From positions 116,652 through 180,651 of the forward strand of contig JAIMAU010000005.1 in assembly GCA_023511795.1 (NCBI GenBank): 64,000 nucleotides of DNA. The letters run 5' to 3'. The notes beneath the pieces are model-generated. The model had not been told where the DNA came from. It saw only the letters and a program-made list of their open reading frames with translations, and made no database searches. This document shows, piece by piece, positions 1 to 7,704 of the stretch (its first letter is position 1; each line of letters begins with the position of its first letter). The position numbers were made by a program, and so were the translations under genes. This DNA comes from Armatimonadota bacterium. GTDB lineage: Bacteria > Armatimonadota > UBA5829 > DTJY01.

Positions 1-968
1 ATTTGACCAATTATGTGGAAAGAAAGAACTCTCTTTGAATCATCCTCCCTCAATGCAGTAAGCGTTCCAACAAATATAGAGATTGCCCCAAATATAGCAA
101 TCACTCCACCCCAGATCGTTAACAATCCAGAGTTGTTAAAGAATTCTAGAAAAGCTCTAACTATGCCGTAAATTCCTATTTTGGTCATACTGCCAGCAAA
201 CGCCGCCGATGCAGGACTTGGCGCAGCAGGATAAGCCTGAGGCAACCAACCGCCTAGCGGGAACATGCCTGCTTTTGTTGCAAACCCAAGCATGAAAAGT
301 GCCATAAGGATATGTACCAAGGCTCGGTTATTTTTAGCCATTATCCCAATTGCTCTACTTATGTCTTCGAAAGCAAACGATCCAGACTCTCTGTAGATGA
401 CCAACATTGCAACCAAAATACACGCTGCCGCAACATGCGTAACTACAAAGTATGTCCAGGCAGCTTTGACCTTTTCTTCATTCTCCCGTTCAAACCACAC
501 CAGCGCCCAGGAAGCCAGGGTCATTATCTCCCAGAAGATAAAGAAGAAAAAGAGATCAGAGATTGTCACTACTCCAACTATCGCCAGAGCCAATAATAGC
601 GCAAAAGGATAGTATCTAGCAGGGCTTCGCTCGCTGTAAACTTTTGCCATAAATTCCACAGCGTATAGCAAGGTTAGCAAACCAACAAATGGAACCACCA
701 GCAGAAACACCGCGCTAAGACTATCAATGTGGAAGGTCAGCGAAGCACCAATAAGATTGAGGCTCAAAATAGGCTGGATATCCTTCTGCCCAGATGCAAG
801 GCAACGCAATGCCAAAACCCAAAGTGCCAGCGTCGCCACGCTCATAAAAAATACTGCCATGTAGCCCGACTTACGCCAATTACCCCGATACGCAATTAAA
901 ACAAGGAATCCAATAAAAAGCGAGCCACTGGCTATAAACAAAAGATTTCTTGACACCAAATCCATCAT
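1..968 (-). CDS. Group 4 hydrogenase/complex-I-like membrane subunit (HyfB/NuoL-M family), partial
   Basis: The frame is open from an ATG at 968 to the left edge, so the C-terminus lies outside the window. I translated this strand by hand. The product is strongly hydrophobic with many membrane segments. It contains the proton-translocating antiporter-family stretch of the type FFIFWEIMTLASWALVWFE, then a KAGMFPLGGWLPQAYPAAPSPASA-like region in which the helix-breaking Lys and the HTWLP-type motif are recognisable. Such subunits move H+ or Na+ in complex I, Mrp antiporters and group 4 hydrogenases. It follows the 501-residue homologue by 18 bases and is the last visible gene of the hydrogenase operon. 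A HycD/NuoH-type anchor would be expected further left but cannot be seen. A second ATG directly follows the first. Confidence 0.85.
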   Translation of the reverse strand, partial: MMDLVSRNLLFIASGSLFIGFLVLIAYRGNWRKSGYMAVFFMSVATLALWVLALRCLASGQKDIQPILSLNLIGASLTFHIDSLSAVFLLVVPFVGLLTLLYAVEFMAKVYSERSPARYYPFALLLALAIVGVVTISDLFFFFIFWEIMTLASWALVWFERENEEKVKAAWTYFVVTHVAAACILVAMLVIYRESGSFAFEDISRAIGIMAKNNRALVHILMALFMLGFATKAGMFPLGGWLPQAYPAAPSPASAAFAGSMTKIGIYGIVRAFLEFFNNSGLLTIWGGVIAIFGAISIFVGTLTALREDDSKRVLSFHIIGQ

Positions 969-986
969 GAACTCTGACCTCCGGTG

Positions 987-2492
987 CTATTTCGGCATAA
1001 TGCCCTGAACCAATGGGATGCCTACAATCGGTGCAGCAATACAAGCAAGAATTAGCAAAATGAGAATCAAAGACATAGTGTATGGCAAATTAACGTTACT
1101 CGCCGAAACCACTTGAACATTTTCAGGCTCATGGTCGGTTTCTGATTTCAGCCTAACACCTAGCCGCATAGGCTTTCCAAAAAAGATCTTTTGCCCAACC
1201 CATAAAAACCAAGCGAATGTTACTAAGCTTTCCGCTAGAACTAAAATCAATACAATTGGCCCAAAGACTCCTTGTACTTGCAAAGCACCCGCAAGAACAT
1301 AAAATTTACTCCAAAAGCATGCAAGCGGTGGAAATCCTGTTAAAGCTAGTGCGCCCACAAAAAATGCAACCGCAACCAACGGCATCGCTTGAGATAGTCC
1401 TGATAGCCTCGCCAAGCTTCGAGTTCCAGTAGCATAGGCTATTGCGCCTACCGTTAAAAACAAGGTCGTCTTCGCTACGGAGTGCATTAGGATATGGAGT
1501 GCTGCCCCTTGGAATGCAATAATTGCACCTAACGAACCAAGGCCCAGACCGAGCAAAATATAACCTAATTGGGCTATTGTCGAATATGCGAGGAGTCGCT
1601 TTAGGTCGTCTTGGAAGAAATACATATACAAAGCCGCAAACATTGTTACAAGTGCAGCTATCGAAACAAGAAGCCCCATACCTAATGGCAGCCCCCAGCC
1701 TGCTGAAAGAAGTCTTGCGATTAGAAAAACTCCCGCCTTAACCATGGCGGCAGCGTGCAAATATGCGCTTATCGGCGTTGGAGCTGCCATTGCATCAGGT
1801 AGCCACGTGTGAAATGGCAATTGTGCGCTTTTTGCCCATGCAGCTATCAAGAAGAATGCAAACACTCCGGCACGCACACCTATAGGCATTTCTCCTAGGG
1901 CAGAGAATTTCATCGACCCTGTTGCGCTGAAAATCCAAACCAACCCTGTAATAAAAAAGAGGCCGCCGATTGATGTCATTACCAGCGCCTTCATTCCTGC
2001 TTTTAAGCTTTCAGTATTGTCATAAAATGATATCAGAGCCCATGAGGTAAGAGTCGTCATTTCCCAAAAAATTAGTAATTGAAGGAGCGTAGGTGAAACG
2101 GCAATCCCCACCATTGAGCCAACGAATACCAGTAGCCAAAAATAATACCTTGCATACCCACCCCCTAAGGGATGATCTGCATTTTCTGGTGACAAATATC
2201 CCGCAGAATAAATTGCTATAATTGCCCCAATTATCGTCGAGGCTAGCAACATAATGAATGCCAGCGGGTCAAACTGGTAACCAAAAAGCCCCTTTGCCGA
2301 CTCTCCAAGCCAGGGCATGCTACCAAATTGATATGTTTCATTCGGCATATATACTGCCACTAAAACCGCAGTAATAGCCGTGAGCGCGGTTGCTAATATT
2401 GCAGTTGGTTTGGATGCCCGGTCCCTTACAGCAAGACATGCTACCGCGCCTAAAAACGGAATTGCGACTACCGCAACTGCCAAGGGTTGCAT
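987..2492 (-). CDS. Proton/cation-translocating membrane subunit (HyfB/HyfF/NuoM/MrpD family)
   Basis: The 501-residue protein is almost entirely transmembrane (about 13-14 helices). It matches the antiporter-like subunits of complex I and group 4 hydrogenases: a FWEMTTLTSWALISF segment around residue 145, then the KSAQLPFHTWLPDAMAAPTPISA signature near residue 215, with the conserved Lys and HTWLPDAM. The role is coupling electron transfer in the hydrogenase arm to ion movement across the membrane. The ATG at 2492 has a GGAG just upstream and lies 18 bases after the small-subunit gene. With the next gene this makes two antiporter-like subunits, as in Hyf and Mrp-linked hydrogenases rather than the simplest Ech type. 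The exact subunit name cannot be decided from sequence alone. Confidence 0.9.
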   Translation of the reverse strand: MQPLAVAVVAIPFLGAVACLAVRDRASKPTAILATALTAITAVLVAVYMPNETYQFGSMPWLGESAKGLFGYQFDPLAFIMLLASTIIGAIIAIYSAGYLSPENADHPLGGGYARYYFWLLVFVGSMVGIAVSPTLLQLLIFWEMTTLTSWALISFYDNTESLKAGMKALVMTSIGGLFFITGLVWIFSATGSMKFSALGEMPIGVRAGVFAFFLIAAWAKSAQLPFHTWLPDAMAAPTPISAYLHAAAMVKAGVFLIARLLSAGWGLPLGMGLLVSIAALVTMFAALYMYFFQDDLKRLLAYSTIAQLGYILLGLGLGSLGAIIAFQGAALHILMHSVAKTTLFLTVGAIAYATGTRSLARLSGLSQAMPLVAVAFFVGALALTGFPPLACFWSKFYVLAGALQVQGVFGPIVLILVLAESLVTFAWFLWVGQKIFFGKPMRLGVRLKSETDHEPENVQVVSASNVNLPYTMSLILILLILACIAAPIVGIPLVQGIMPK

Positions 2493-2510
2493 CTCCAGTC
2501 CTCACTTCCT

Positions 2511-3032
2511 CTACTTGCGGGTTACGACAGGTGTATCCTTCCAAGCTTCAAGATACTCATCTAGGTTGAATCCTGGCGGAAGATGGCTCTCATGCTGTGC
2601 ACTCACTTTCTTGGGCACTAGACCCAAAGCCAGCGCCGCGCCATAAACTATTGCTTCTGGCCTTGGAGGACATCCTGGGATGTACATGTGCACTGGCACA
2701 ACCTTGTCTGCCCCACCGAGAACGTTATATGTATCAAACCAAATGTTTCCTCCAACAGCGCATGAGCCAACGGCTATTATGACCTTTGGATCTGGTGTTG
2801 CGTCATAGAGACGACGAAGTGCAGGTGCTACTTGCCTGCTAACCGAACCTGAAATCACTAAAGCATCTGCGTGACGCGGGCTTCCAACCAACTTCATGCC
2901 AAAACGTTCGACGTCGTAGTATGGCGTTAGGACATCAATGACCTCGATATCGCAGCCATTGCATGCACCGCAGTTGGTGTGGAACAACCAAAGCGATTTT
3001 GGAAACATCTTCTTGCAAAGTCCTGCAATCAT
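2511..3032 (-). CDS. hycG: Group 4 [NiFe]-hydrogenase small subunit (HycG/NuoB-like)
   Basis: This 173-residue protein is the NuoB/HycG/EchC-type electron-transfer subunit holding the proximal [4Fe-4S] cluster. Visible ligands are the CGACNGCDIEV motif near residues 21-26, GSCAVGG near residue 107 and PGCPPRPE near residue 137. The lack of the long C-terminal Fe-S domain of uptake hydrogenases puts it in group 4. It pairs with the large subunit two genes upstream. The ATG at 3032 overlaps the stop of the ferredoxin-like gene (ATGA), and GAGGA provides the ribosome site, so translation is probably coupled. Confidence 0.92.
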   Translation of the reverse strand: MIAGLCKKMFPKSLWLFHTNCGACNGCDIEVIDVLTPYYDVERFGMKLVGSPRHADALVISGSVSRQVAPALRRLYDATPDPKVIIAVGSCAVGGNIWFDTYNVLGGADKVVPVHMYIPGCPPRPEAIVYGAALALGLVPKKVSAQHESHLPPGFNLDEYLEAWKDTPVVTRK

Positions 3033-3559
3033 ATTTTTTCCTCGCTTTCACGCACAAGCGACATCCGCTGGACGAACTCAATCGGTGGTTTGACAGGAAA
3101 TATGCCATGCTTGTTTTCCTCACCAGGACCTCTTCCTCGCCACCGCTTGCTTGGAAACTTATCAATTGCGTTCTCGGTCTCAAAGCACCGCCCACACCGT
3201 TGACAGGTTGACATCCATATTGTCATATCAGACCTCAAGTCGCTTTTGTCAGGTGTAGCCGTTTCAAATTCGTCAGTTGGCCAAATTGCTTTTTCAGGAC
3301 AAACTTCATAACATCTTGCACATTGAATACACCTGTCGAGATAGAATGTAATCTTTGCAATCTCTCCTACATCCTCGATAACAATGCATCTTGGGGGACA
3401 AACATTTGCACATCCGCCGCATCCGATGCATTTTCGCGCATCAAATTCGATTTTCCCGCGGAACTTTGGCGGTACTTTTACCGGCTCAAAAGGATATTTA
3501 AGCGTGACCCGGCCTGCCCCAAAGCATATCACTGCTTCCTTTAGCTTGGCTTTGAACAT
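3029..3559 (-). CDS. hycF: Hydrogenase ferredoxin-like subunit with two [4Fe-4S] clusters (HycF/HyfH/NuoI-like)
   Basis: The 176-residue protein carries two classical 4Fe-4S motifs, CIGCGGCANVCPPRC near residue 40 and CIQCARCYEVCPEKA near residue 77. These mark it as the NuoI/HycF electron wire between the soluble electron donor and the small subunit. A third Cys group (CQRCGRC, near residue 117) lies beyond the usual domain and may bind another metal or cluster; HycF proteins often have such an extension. The ATG at 3559 has GGAG upstream and starts 6 bases after the large subunit stop. The stop overlaps the hycG start. Confidence 0.9.
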   Translation of the reverse strand: MFKAKLKEAVICFGAGRVTLKYPFEPVKVPPKFRGKIEFDARKCIGCGGCANVCPPRCIVIEDVGEIAKITFYLDRCIQCARCYEVCPEKAIWPTDEFETATPDKSDLRSDMTIWMSTCQRCGRCFETENAIDKFPSKRWRGRGPGEENKHGIFPVKPPIEFVQRMSLVRESEEKI

Positions 3560-3565
3560 TTGCCG

Positions 3566-5248
3566 TTACTCCTTTTCCCAGGTCTTTCGCTTGCACATTT
3601 CCTCAAGCTCTTCCCTGGTGTAAATGCGAATTTCTTTTGTATTTACATCAAGGGTTTCTACGCGCTCGGTGCATGAGAAACAAGGGTCATAGCTTCCAAT
3701 GCTTATTGGCACATCTGCCAACTCTAAGCCCATGATCATCACACCAACTGCCTGAAGATTCGGATATGTAGGCGCTCTCACTCGCCACCTATAGGGTCTG
3801 TTTTCATCACCTGTAAGAACATAGTGATGAGATTCGCCTCTTGCAGCCTCAACCGAGCAAAGCCCTATTCGTCCAGACGGAAGCTCATGGTCAACTTTTG
3901 CCATCACAGGACCGCCTGGCATATCGTCTAAAATCTTGCGCACCAGGCGGATTGATTCGAAAAGCTCAAGGACCCTTACCATGGTCCTTGCCCACGAATC
4001 GCATCCGTCCTGAACTTGTATCTGCACATCTAAGTATTCATATGCAGCATAAGGATGATCAACTCTACAGTCTATAGGAACGTTTGATCCCCTAGCTACT
4101 GGGCCTACTACCCCAATGGCGCGAGCATCTTCTTCGGTGAGTATTCCAACGCCTTTGAGACGAGCCATCAAGGTTGTATCGATTGAAATTGCGTCAACAA
4201 CAGCTTTTAATTCTTGCTCAACTTTATCCATAACTCGTCTGATGTCCTCAGCAGCTGTCTCATCAATGTCAAAGCGCACGCCACCAATCAAATTCGATGA
4301 GTAATGCTTGCGGTTACCAGTTACGCGTTCCATCAGCCACATAACAGGCTCACGGATTCGCCAAGCCTGCATTAATATCGTATCGAAGCCAATAATATGA
4401 CCAGCAAGCCCAACCCAAAGCAAGTGACTATGTATGCGCTCTAGTTCTAGAAGAAGCGAGCGAATATATTTCGCCCTTATAGGAGTTTCAATCCCGCATG
4501 CATCCTCAACCGCCTGGGCATATGCACATGAATGGACTTGCCCGCAGATACCACATATTTGCTGTGCGACAAATGGAATTTGATTGTAATTGAGCTCACT
4601 ATCACCTAGCTTCTCTACCGCCCGATGGTTGTAGAAACCACGATAATCAGACCCAACTACACGCTCGCCATCAAGAAATAGCCTGAAGTAGGCTGGCTCT
4701 TCCAATGTTGGGTAGAACGGGCCAAGGGGCACAACGGTTGTTCCTTCGGGCGCCGGCTTCCTAGGCGGCATATTTTGCTCTTGAGGGAAAATCTCATTAT
4801 AAGCAAATTCTCGCCTTAAGGGATGAACTCCCTGTGGGAAGTCGTCTGGTAGAATAAGCCTTCGCGGGTCGGGATGCCCAACAGGCACTATGCCCATCAC
4901 ATCAAATGCTTCGCGTTCTGCCCAGCCTGCCGCAGGAATATCAGGGGTTACGGAAGTTATCTTCATATCATCGGGAGGAACAGCCGACTGGAGCACAAGA
5001 AATTTCTTTTGTTTATCAAAAGCAAGAATGTAGGATATCCGATAGTCTCCAGTCTTTTGCCGCATATCAGTCGCAACAGTAATAACAAACCTAGCACCAA
5101 GTTGCTTGACAGCATGTTTCACTACTGCTGGCAATACTTCGCGAGGAATCGTTGCTACATATTGATTCCGAACATGCTCTTGAAGATCTTGAAGCATGTC
5201 AGGAAAATGTGTCCATAGTTCCATTAGAAATTCTTGCTCTTTTACCAT
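3566..5248 (-). CDS. hycE: Group 4 [NiFe]-hydrogenase large subunit, NuoC-NuoD fusion (HycE-like)
   Basis: The 560-residue protein fuses an N-terminal NuoC-like domain (about 1-150, with ERE.FDVMGI and GHPDPRRLILPDDFP) to a NuoD-like [NiFe] catalytic domain, as in E. coli HycE/HyfG. Both CxxC pairs are present, CGIC at 232-235 and DPCFSC ending at Cys526, so unlike true NuoD it should bind the Ni-Fe(CN)2CO centre and turn over H2/H+. About 31 residues follow CTER529; in this family that tail is removed by an endopeptidase after nickel insertion, and a protease gene lies directly upstream. The ATG at 5248 has GGGAGAG upstream. It is the catalytic core of the complex encoded here. Confidence 0.94.
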   Translation of the reverse strand: MVKEQEFLMELWTHFPDMLQDLQEHVRNQYVATIPREVLPAVVKHAVKQLGARFVITVATDMRQKTGDYRISYILAFDKQKKFLVLQSAVPPDDMKITSVTPDIPAAGWAEREAFDVMGIVPVGHPDPRRLILPDDFPQGVHPLRREFAYNEIFPQEQNMPPRKPAPEGTTVVPLGPFYPTLEEPAYFRLFLDGERVVGSDYRGFYNHRAVEKLGDSELNYNQIPFVAQQICGICGQVHSCAYAQAVEDACGIETPIRAKYIRSLLLELERIHSHLLWVGLAGHIIGFDTILMQAWRIREPVMWLMERVTGNRKHYSSNLIGGVRFDIDETAAEDIRRVMDKVEQELKAVVDAISIDTTLMARLKGVGILTEEDARAIGVVGPVARGSNVPIDCRVDHPYAAYEYLDVQIQVQDGCDSWARTMVRVLELFESIRLVRKILDDMPGGPVMAKVDHELPSGRIGLCSVEAARGESHHYVLTGDENRPYRWRVRAPTYPNLQAVGVMIMGLELADVPISIGSYDPCFSCTERVETLDVNTKEIRIYTREELEEMCKRKTWEKE

Positions 5249-5260
5249 CGTTCTCTCCCG

Positions 5261-5731
5261 TCAGCACTTGCATGCCAATATGCACTGCGAAAGCATATTG
5301 AAAATATTAATTGCGGAGCGCTTTACATCTTCGCTCATCGGTGCTCCATATCGAACACAAAAAGGTTGGATTGCTAGCAGACGGCATTTACAACCCAGCT
5401 CGCTTTCTAAATATTCCATTGTGAGTTTCAACGGCGCCCTATGGGTATCTAATCCTGAAGCGCTCAGCTCAGTAGAATGCAAAAGCGCAATATCACCAGG
5501 GGAACCACTGAAATCAACTGCATCAATAAATAGTACATTATCAGGCGCCATCTCACGGATGCGCCACGTATCGAGTTCCGGCGCATTGCCACTTTCTATA
5601 ACTTGCACGATGCCGCTTTCAGCAAGCATTCTTGCAACTAATATGCCTACGCCGTCATCCCCATGACCTAACTGTCCAACGCCTACTACAACAGTTCTGC
5701 CAGATAATCCCGACGCCAGCTCTTCGATCAT
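5261..5731 (-). CDS. hycI: Hydrogenase maturation endopeptidase (HycI/HyaD family)
   Basis: The 156-residue protein has the family nucleus VVVGVGQLGHGDDGVG near residues 14-29 (usual form GNxLxxDDGxG) and a second acidic site in ESGNAPELDTW; these acidic residues bind nickel in the large-subunit precursor. The family cleaves the C-terminal tail of the [NiFe] large subunit. It sits between the NAD(P)H module and the large subunit, and its natural substrate would be the tail after CTER529 of that protein. It is slightly Cys-rich at the C-terminus (residues C-K-C). The start is 6 bases after the upstream stop. Confidence 0.88.
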   Translation of the reverse strand: MIEELASGLSGRTVVVGVGQLGHGDDGVGILVARMLAESGIVQVIESGNAPELDTWRIREMAPDNVLFIDAVDFSGSPGDIALLHSTELSASGLDTHRAPLKLTMEYLESELGCKCRLLAIQPFCVRYGAPMSEDVKRSAINIFNMLSQCILACKC

Positions 5732-5737
5732 TTTTGC

Positions 5738-6622
5738 CTACAATTTGAGCTCAAATAGTTCTTTCATCTGAGCATAAGTAAAAACAGGACCCTCTGTGCA
5801 GAGATAAACATGATTTATACAACAGTGGCCGCACTTCCCAACTCCGCACTTCATATAGCGCTCTTGACTGGTAACAATTCTGTCTTCCGAGAATCCCATT
5901 TTTAGAAGCTCTAAAGTCACAAACTTAATCATTATAGGTGGGCCGCAGGTCAAGGCAACAGTATTCTCGCCATCAACTTTCATTTTATCAAAAAGGGTTG
6001 TAACGACGCCCACATTGCCCTTCCAGTTTTCATCTCCTACATCCACTGTCTCAAGGACTTGCATGTCATCCCTTTTCGCCCAAGCATCCAGGTCATATTT
6101 GTAATTTCTATCTGCGGGAGTACGAGCGCCGTATAGCAATAGGAAATTGCCGTATTCTTTCCTATTAGCTAGTATTTGCAAAATTGCAGGTCGAAGTGGC
6201 GCAAGACCACAGCCACCACTAACAATCAGGACATCCTTTCCTTTCATATCCTCAAGTGGCCAACAATTGCCAAATGGCCCACGAATTCCCACTTTCTCGC
6301 CTTTTTTAAGAGCATGCATTGCCCTAGTTACCTTTCCGCGCTCGACCACTGTAAGTTCGAAAAATGACCTCTCGTTAGGGTCGGAAGCAAATCCAATTGG
6401 GGCTTCGCCTGCACCAAAAACGGTTACTTCGACAAATTGGCCTGGCTCCCACTCAAAAGATTTGGCATATTCTTTATCTTCAAAAGCTAGGCGGAAGGTT
6501 TTTGTGTCGGGCGTCTCATCAATGATTTCTTGTACTATGGCAATCATTGGCACATATAGATTAGCACTTGGTTGATCTGTTACGCCCCACATTCTCCTAG
6601 GCTTTGCTGGAGTTAGAACCAT
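5738..6622 (-). CDS. FAD/NAD(P)-binding oxidoreductase with C-terminal [2Fe-2S] site (hydrogenase gamma / HydG-AsrB type)
   Basis: This 294-residue flavoprotein belongs to the ferredoxin-NADP reductase superfamily and resembles the gamma subunit of archaeal sulfhydrogenase, anaerobic sulfite reductase subunit B and NfnA. An FAD-binding barrel comes first (PGQFVEV near 63), then the nucleotide site VSGGCGLAPLRP near 135 and TCGPPIMIKFV near 226. A Cys cluster, CGVGKCGHCC followed by YLC, near the C-terminus binds [2Fe-2S]. It most likely passes electrons between NAD(P)H and the Fe-S subunit encoded upstream. The ATG at 6622 follows that gene by 2 bases, with GAGGTG as the ribosome site. Confidence 0.88.
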   Translation of the reverse strand: MVLTPAKPRRMWGVTDQPSANLYVPMIAIVQEIIDETPDTKTFRLAFEDKEYAKSFEWEPGQFVEVTVFGAGEAPIGFASDPNERSFFELTVVERGKVTRAMHALKKGEKVGIRGPFGNCWPLEDMKGKDVLIVSGGCGLAPLRPAILQILANRKEYGNFLLLYGARTPADRNYKYDLDAWAKRDDMQVLETVDVGDENWKGNVGVVTTLFDKMKVDGENTVALTCGPPIMIKFVTLELLKMGFSEDRIVTSQERYMKCGVGKCGHCCINHVYLCTEGPVFTYAQMKELFELKL

Positions 6623-6624
6623 TT

Positions 6625-7704
6625 TTACACCTCGGCAGCCTTTTCTTTGGGCGGCAAGAATTCATGCATTTCTCGCCTGATGCGCTTCACTACATCCGGT
6701 AATCCAAGCTTAGTCAGGCATGCGGTTATGCAACGGCCGCAACCAACACAACCATGCCGTCCATCGCGAATTATGTATTGGTATGACGTCTTATGGTAAA
6801 ACCTTCGAGCCACTCGACTTCCAAATGTTGGCCTGGGATTGTGTCCACTTGCTTCTCTAGTAAAACCAGCGTACTGGCAGGAATCCCAGGACCGACATCT
6901 AGTAAAGGTCCCGTCGGGTTCTTCGCGGTCATCCACTGTAAAGCAAGTACACACTGGACAAAGGTTCGTACAAGCACCACATCTAAAACAAGTTGAACCC
7001 AAATCCTCCCAGATTTTCGCCGGGACCTCATCAGCGGAGATAAAGTTTATTGCTTTTGCCAAATAAGACACTGTTTGGAAGCGGGAGTCGGCTTGAAGTT
7101 CAATTTGGCGCCGTGCTTCGATATCAGCAGGCGTCGCCGGCAAAAGCATATATGCCCTTGGTTCGGTTGCCTTTTCTCCTTTGTCGGATCCTACCTCATA
7201 AAGAAAACGATCACCAAGGTCAGTCAATTGGACATCAAAACCTGATTCGAGCCATGGACCGGAATCACAACATATACAGAAGCATTCCTCTTTGGGCGGC
7301 GTATTACACACAAGATTGAAGAGGACTGTGTTGTTCAGACGTTCCTTATAGTATGGGTCTACTATAGGATAGGAAAAGAAGTTCTCTTGAAACCTAATTG
7401 CCGCTACATCGCACGACCTGATTGCTACGATTGCCTGGGGCTGTGGATTACATGTAGGCTCAATTTTAATCTGCTCGTCGCAAGTATAGCGGAACATGTC
7501 CTCAAAGTGTGGCAGTAAAAAGCGCTTTGGAGGATAAACTACATGGCCATAGTCCCAATAAATGTCCTTATGTGATTGGATGACGTCGAAAGTTACATCA
7601 CCTGCAAATAACTGCTTGGGACCAATAAGCTGCATTTCATTAGCCAAGCTTGCAAAAAAAGCTGGTACGTCAGATTTTTTTAAAATCGAGTAATCCTTTT
7701 TCAT
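6625..7704 (-). CDS. 4Fe-4S dicluster electron-transfer subunit (hydrogenase beta / HydB-AsrA type)
   Basis: The 359-residue protein matches the beta subunit of sulfhydrogenase and subunit A of anaerobic sulfite reductase. A long N-terminal domain includes CDVAAIRFQENFF near residue 93 and a Cys-rich loop (CFCICCDSGPW). The C-terminal dicluster region has CFRCGACTNLCPVCTC near 238 and CVGCGRCITAC near 320. It is the usual partner of the flavoprotein encoded next and forms an NAD(P)H-to-Fe-S wire. The ATG at 7704 overlaps the stop of the molybdopterin-like gene (ATGA), suggesting coupled translation and a shared complex. Confidence 0.88.
   Translation of the reverse strand: MKKDYSILKKSDVPAFFASLANEMQLIGPKQLFAGDVTFDVIQSHKDIYWDYGHVVYPPKRFLLPHFEDMFRYTCDEQIKIEPTCNPQPQAIVAIRSCDVAAIRFQENFFSYPIVDPYYKERLNNTVLFNLVCNTPPKEECFCICCDSGPWLESGFDVQLTDLGDRFLYEVGSDKGEKATEPRAYMLLPATPADIEARRQIELQADSRFQTVSYLAKAINFISADEVPAKIWEDLGSTCFRCGACTNLCPVCTCFTVDDREEPDGTFTRCRSWDSCQYAGFTREASGHNPRPTFGSRVARRFYHKTSYQYIIRDGRHGCVGCGRCITACLTKLGLPDVVKRIRREMHEFLPPKEKAAEV

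Noticed and set aside
312..612. Short plus-strand frames opposite the hydrogenase membrane subunit, and many similar frames opposite the acs, PolB and glycosyltransferase genes
   Set aside because: All lie antisense to strongly conserved genes and show no family resemblance or ribosome sites.
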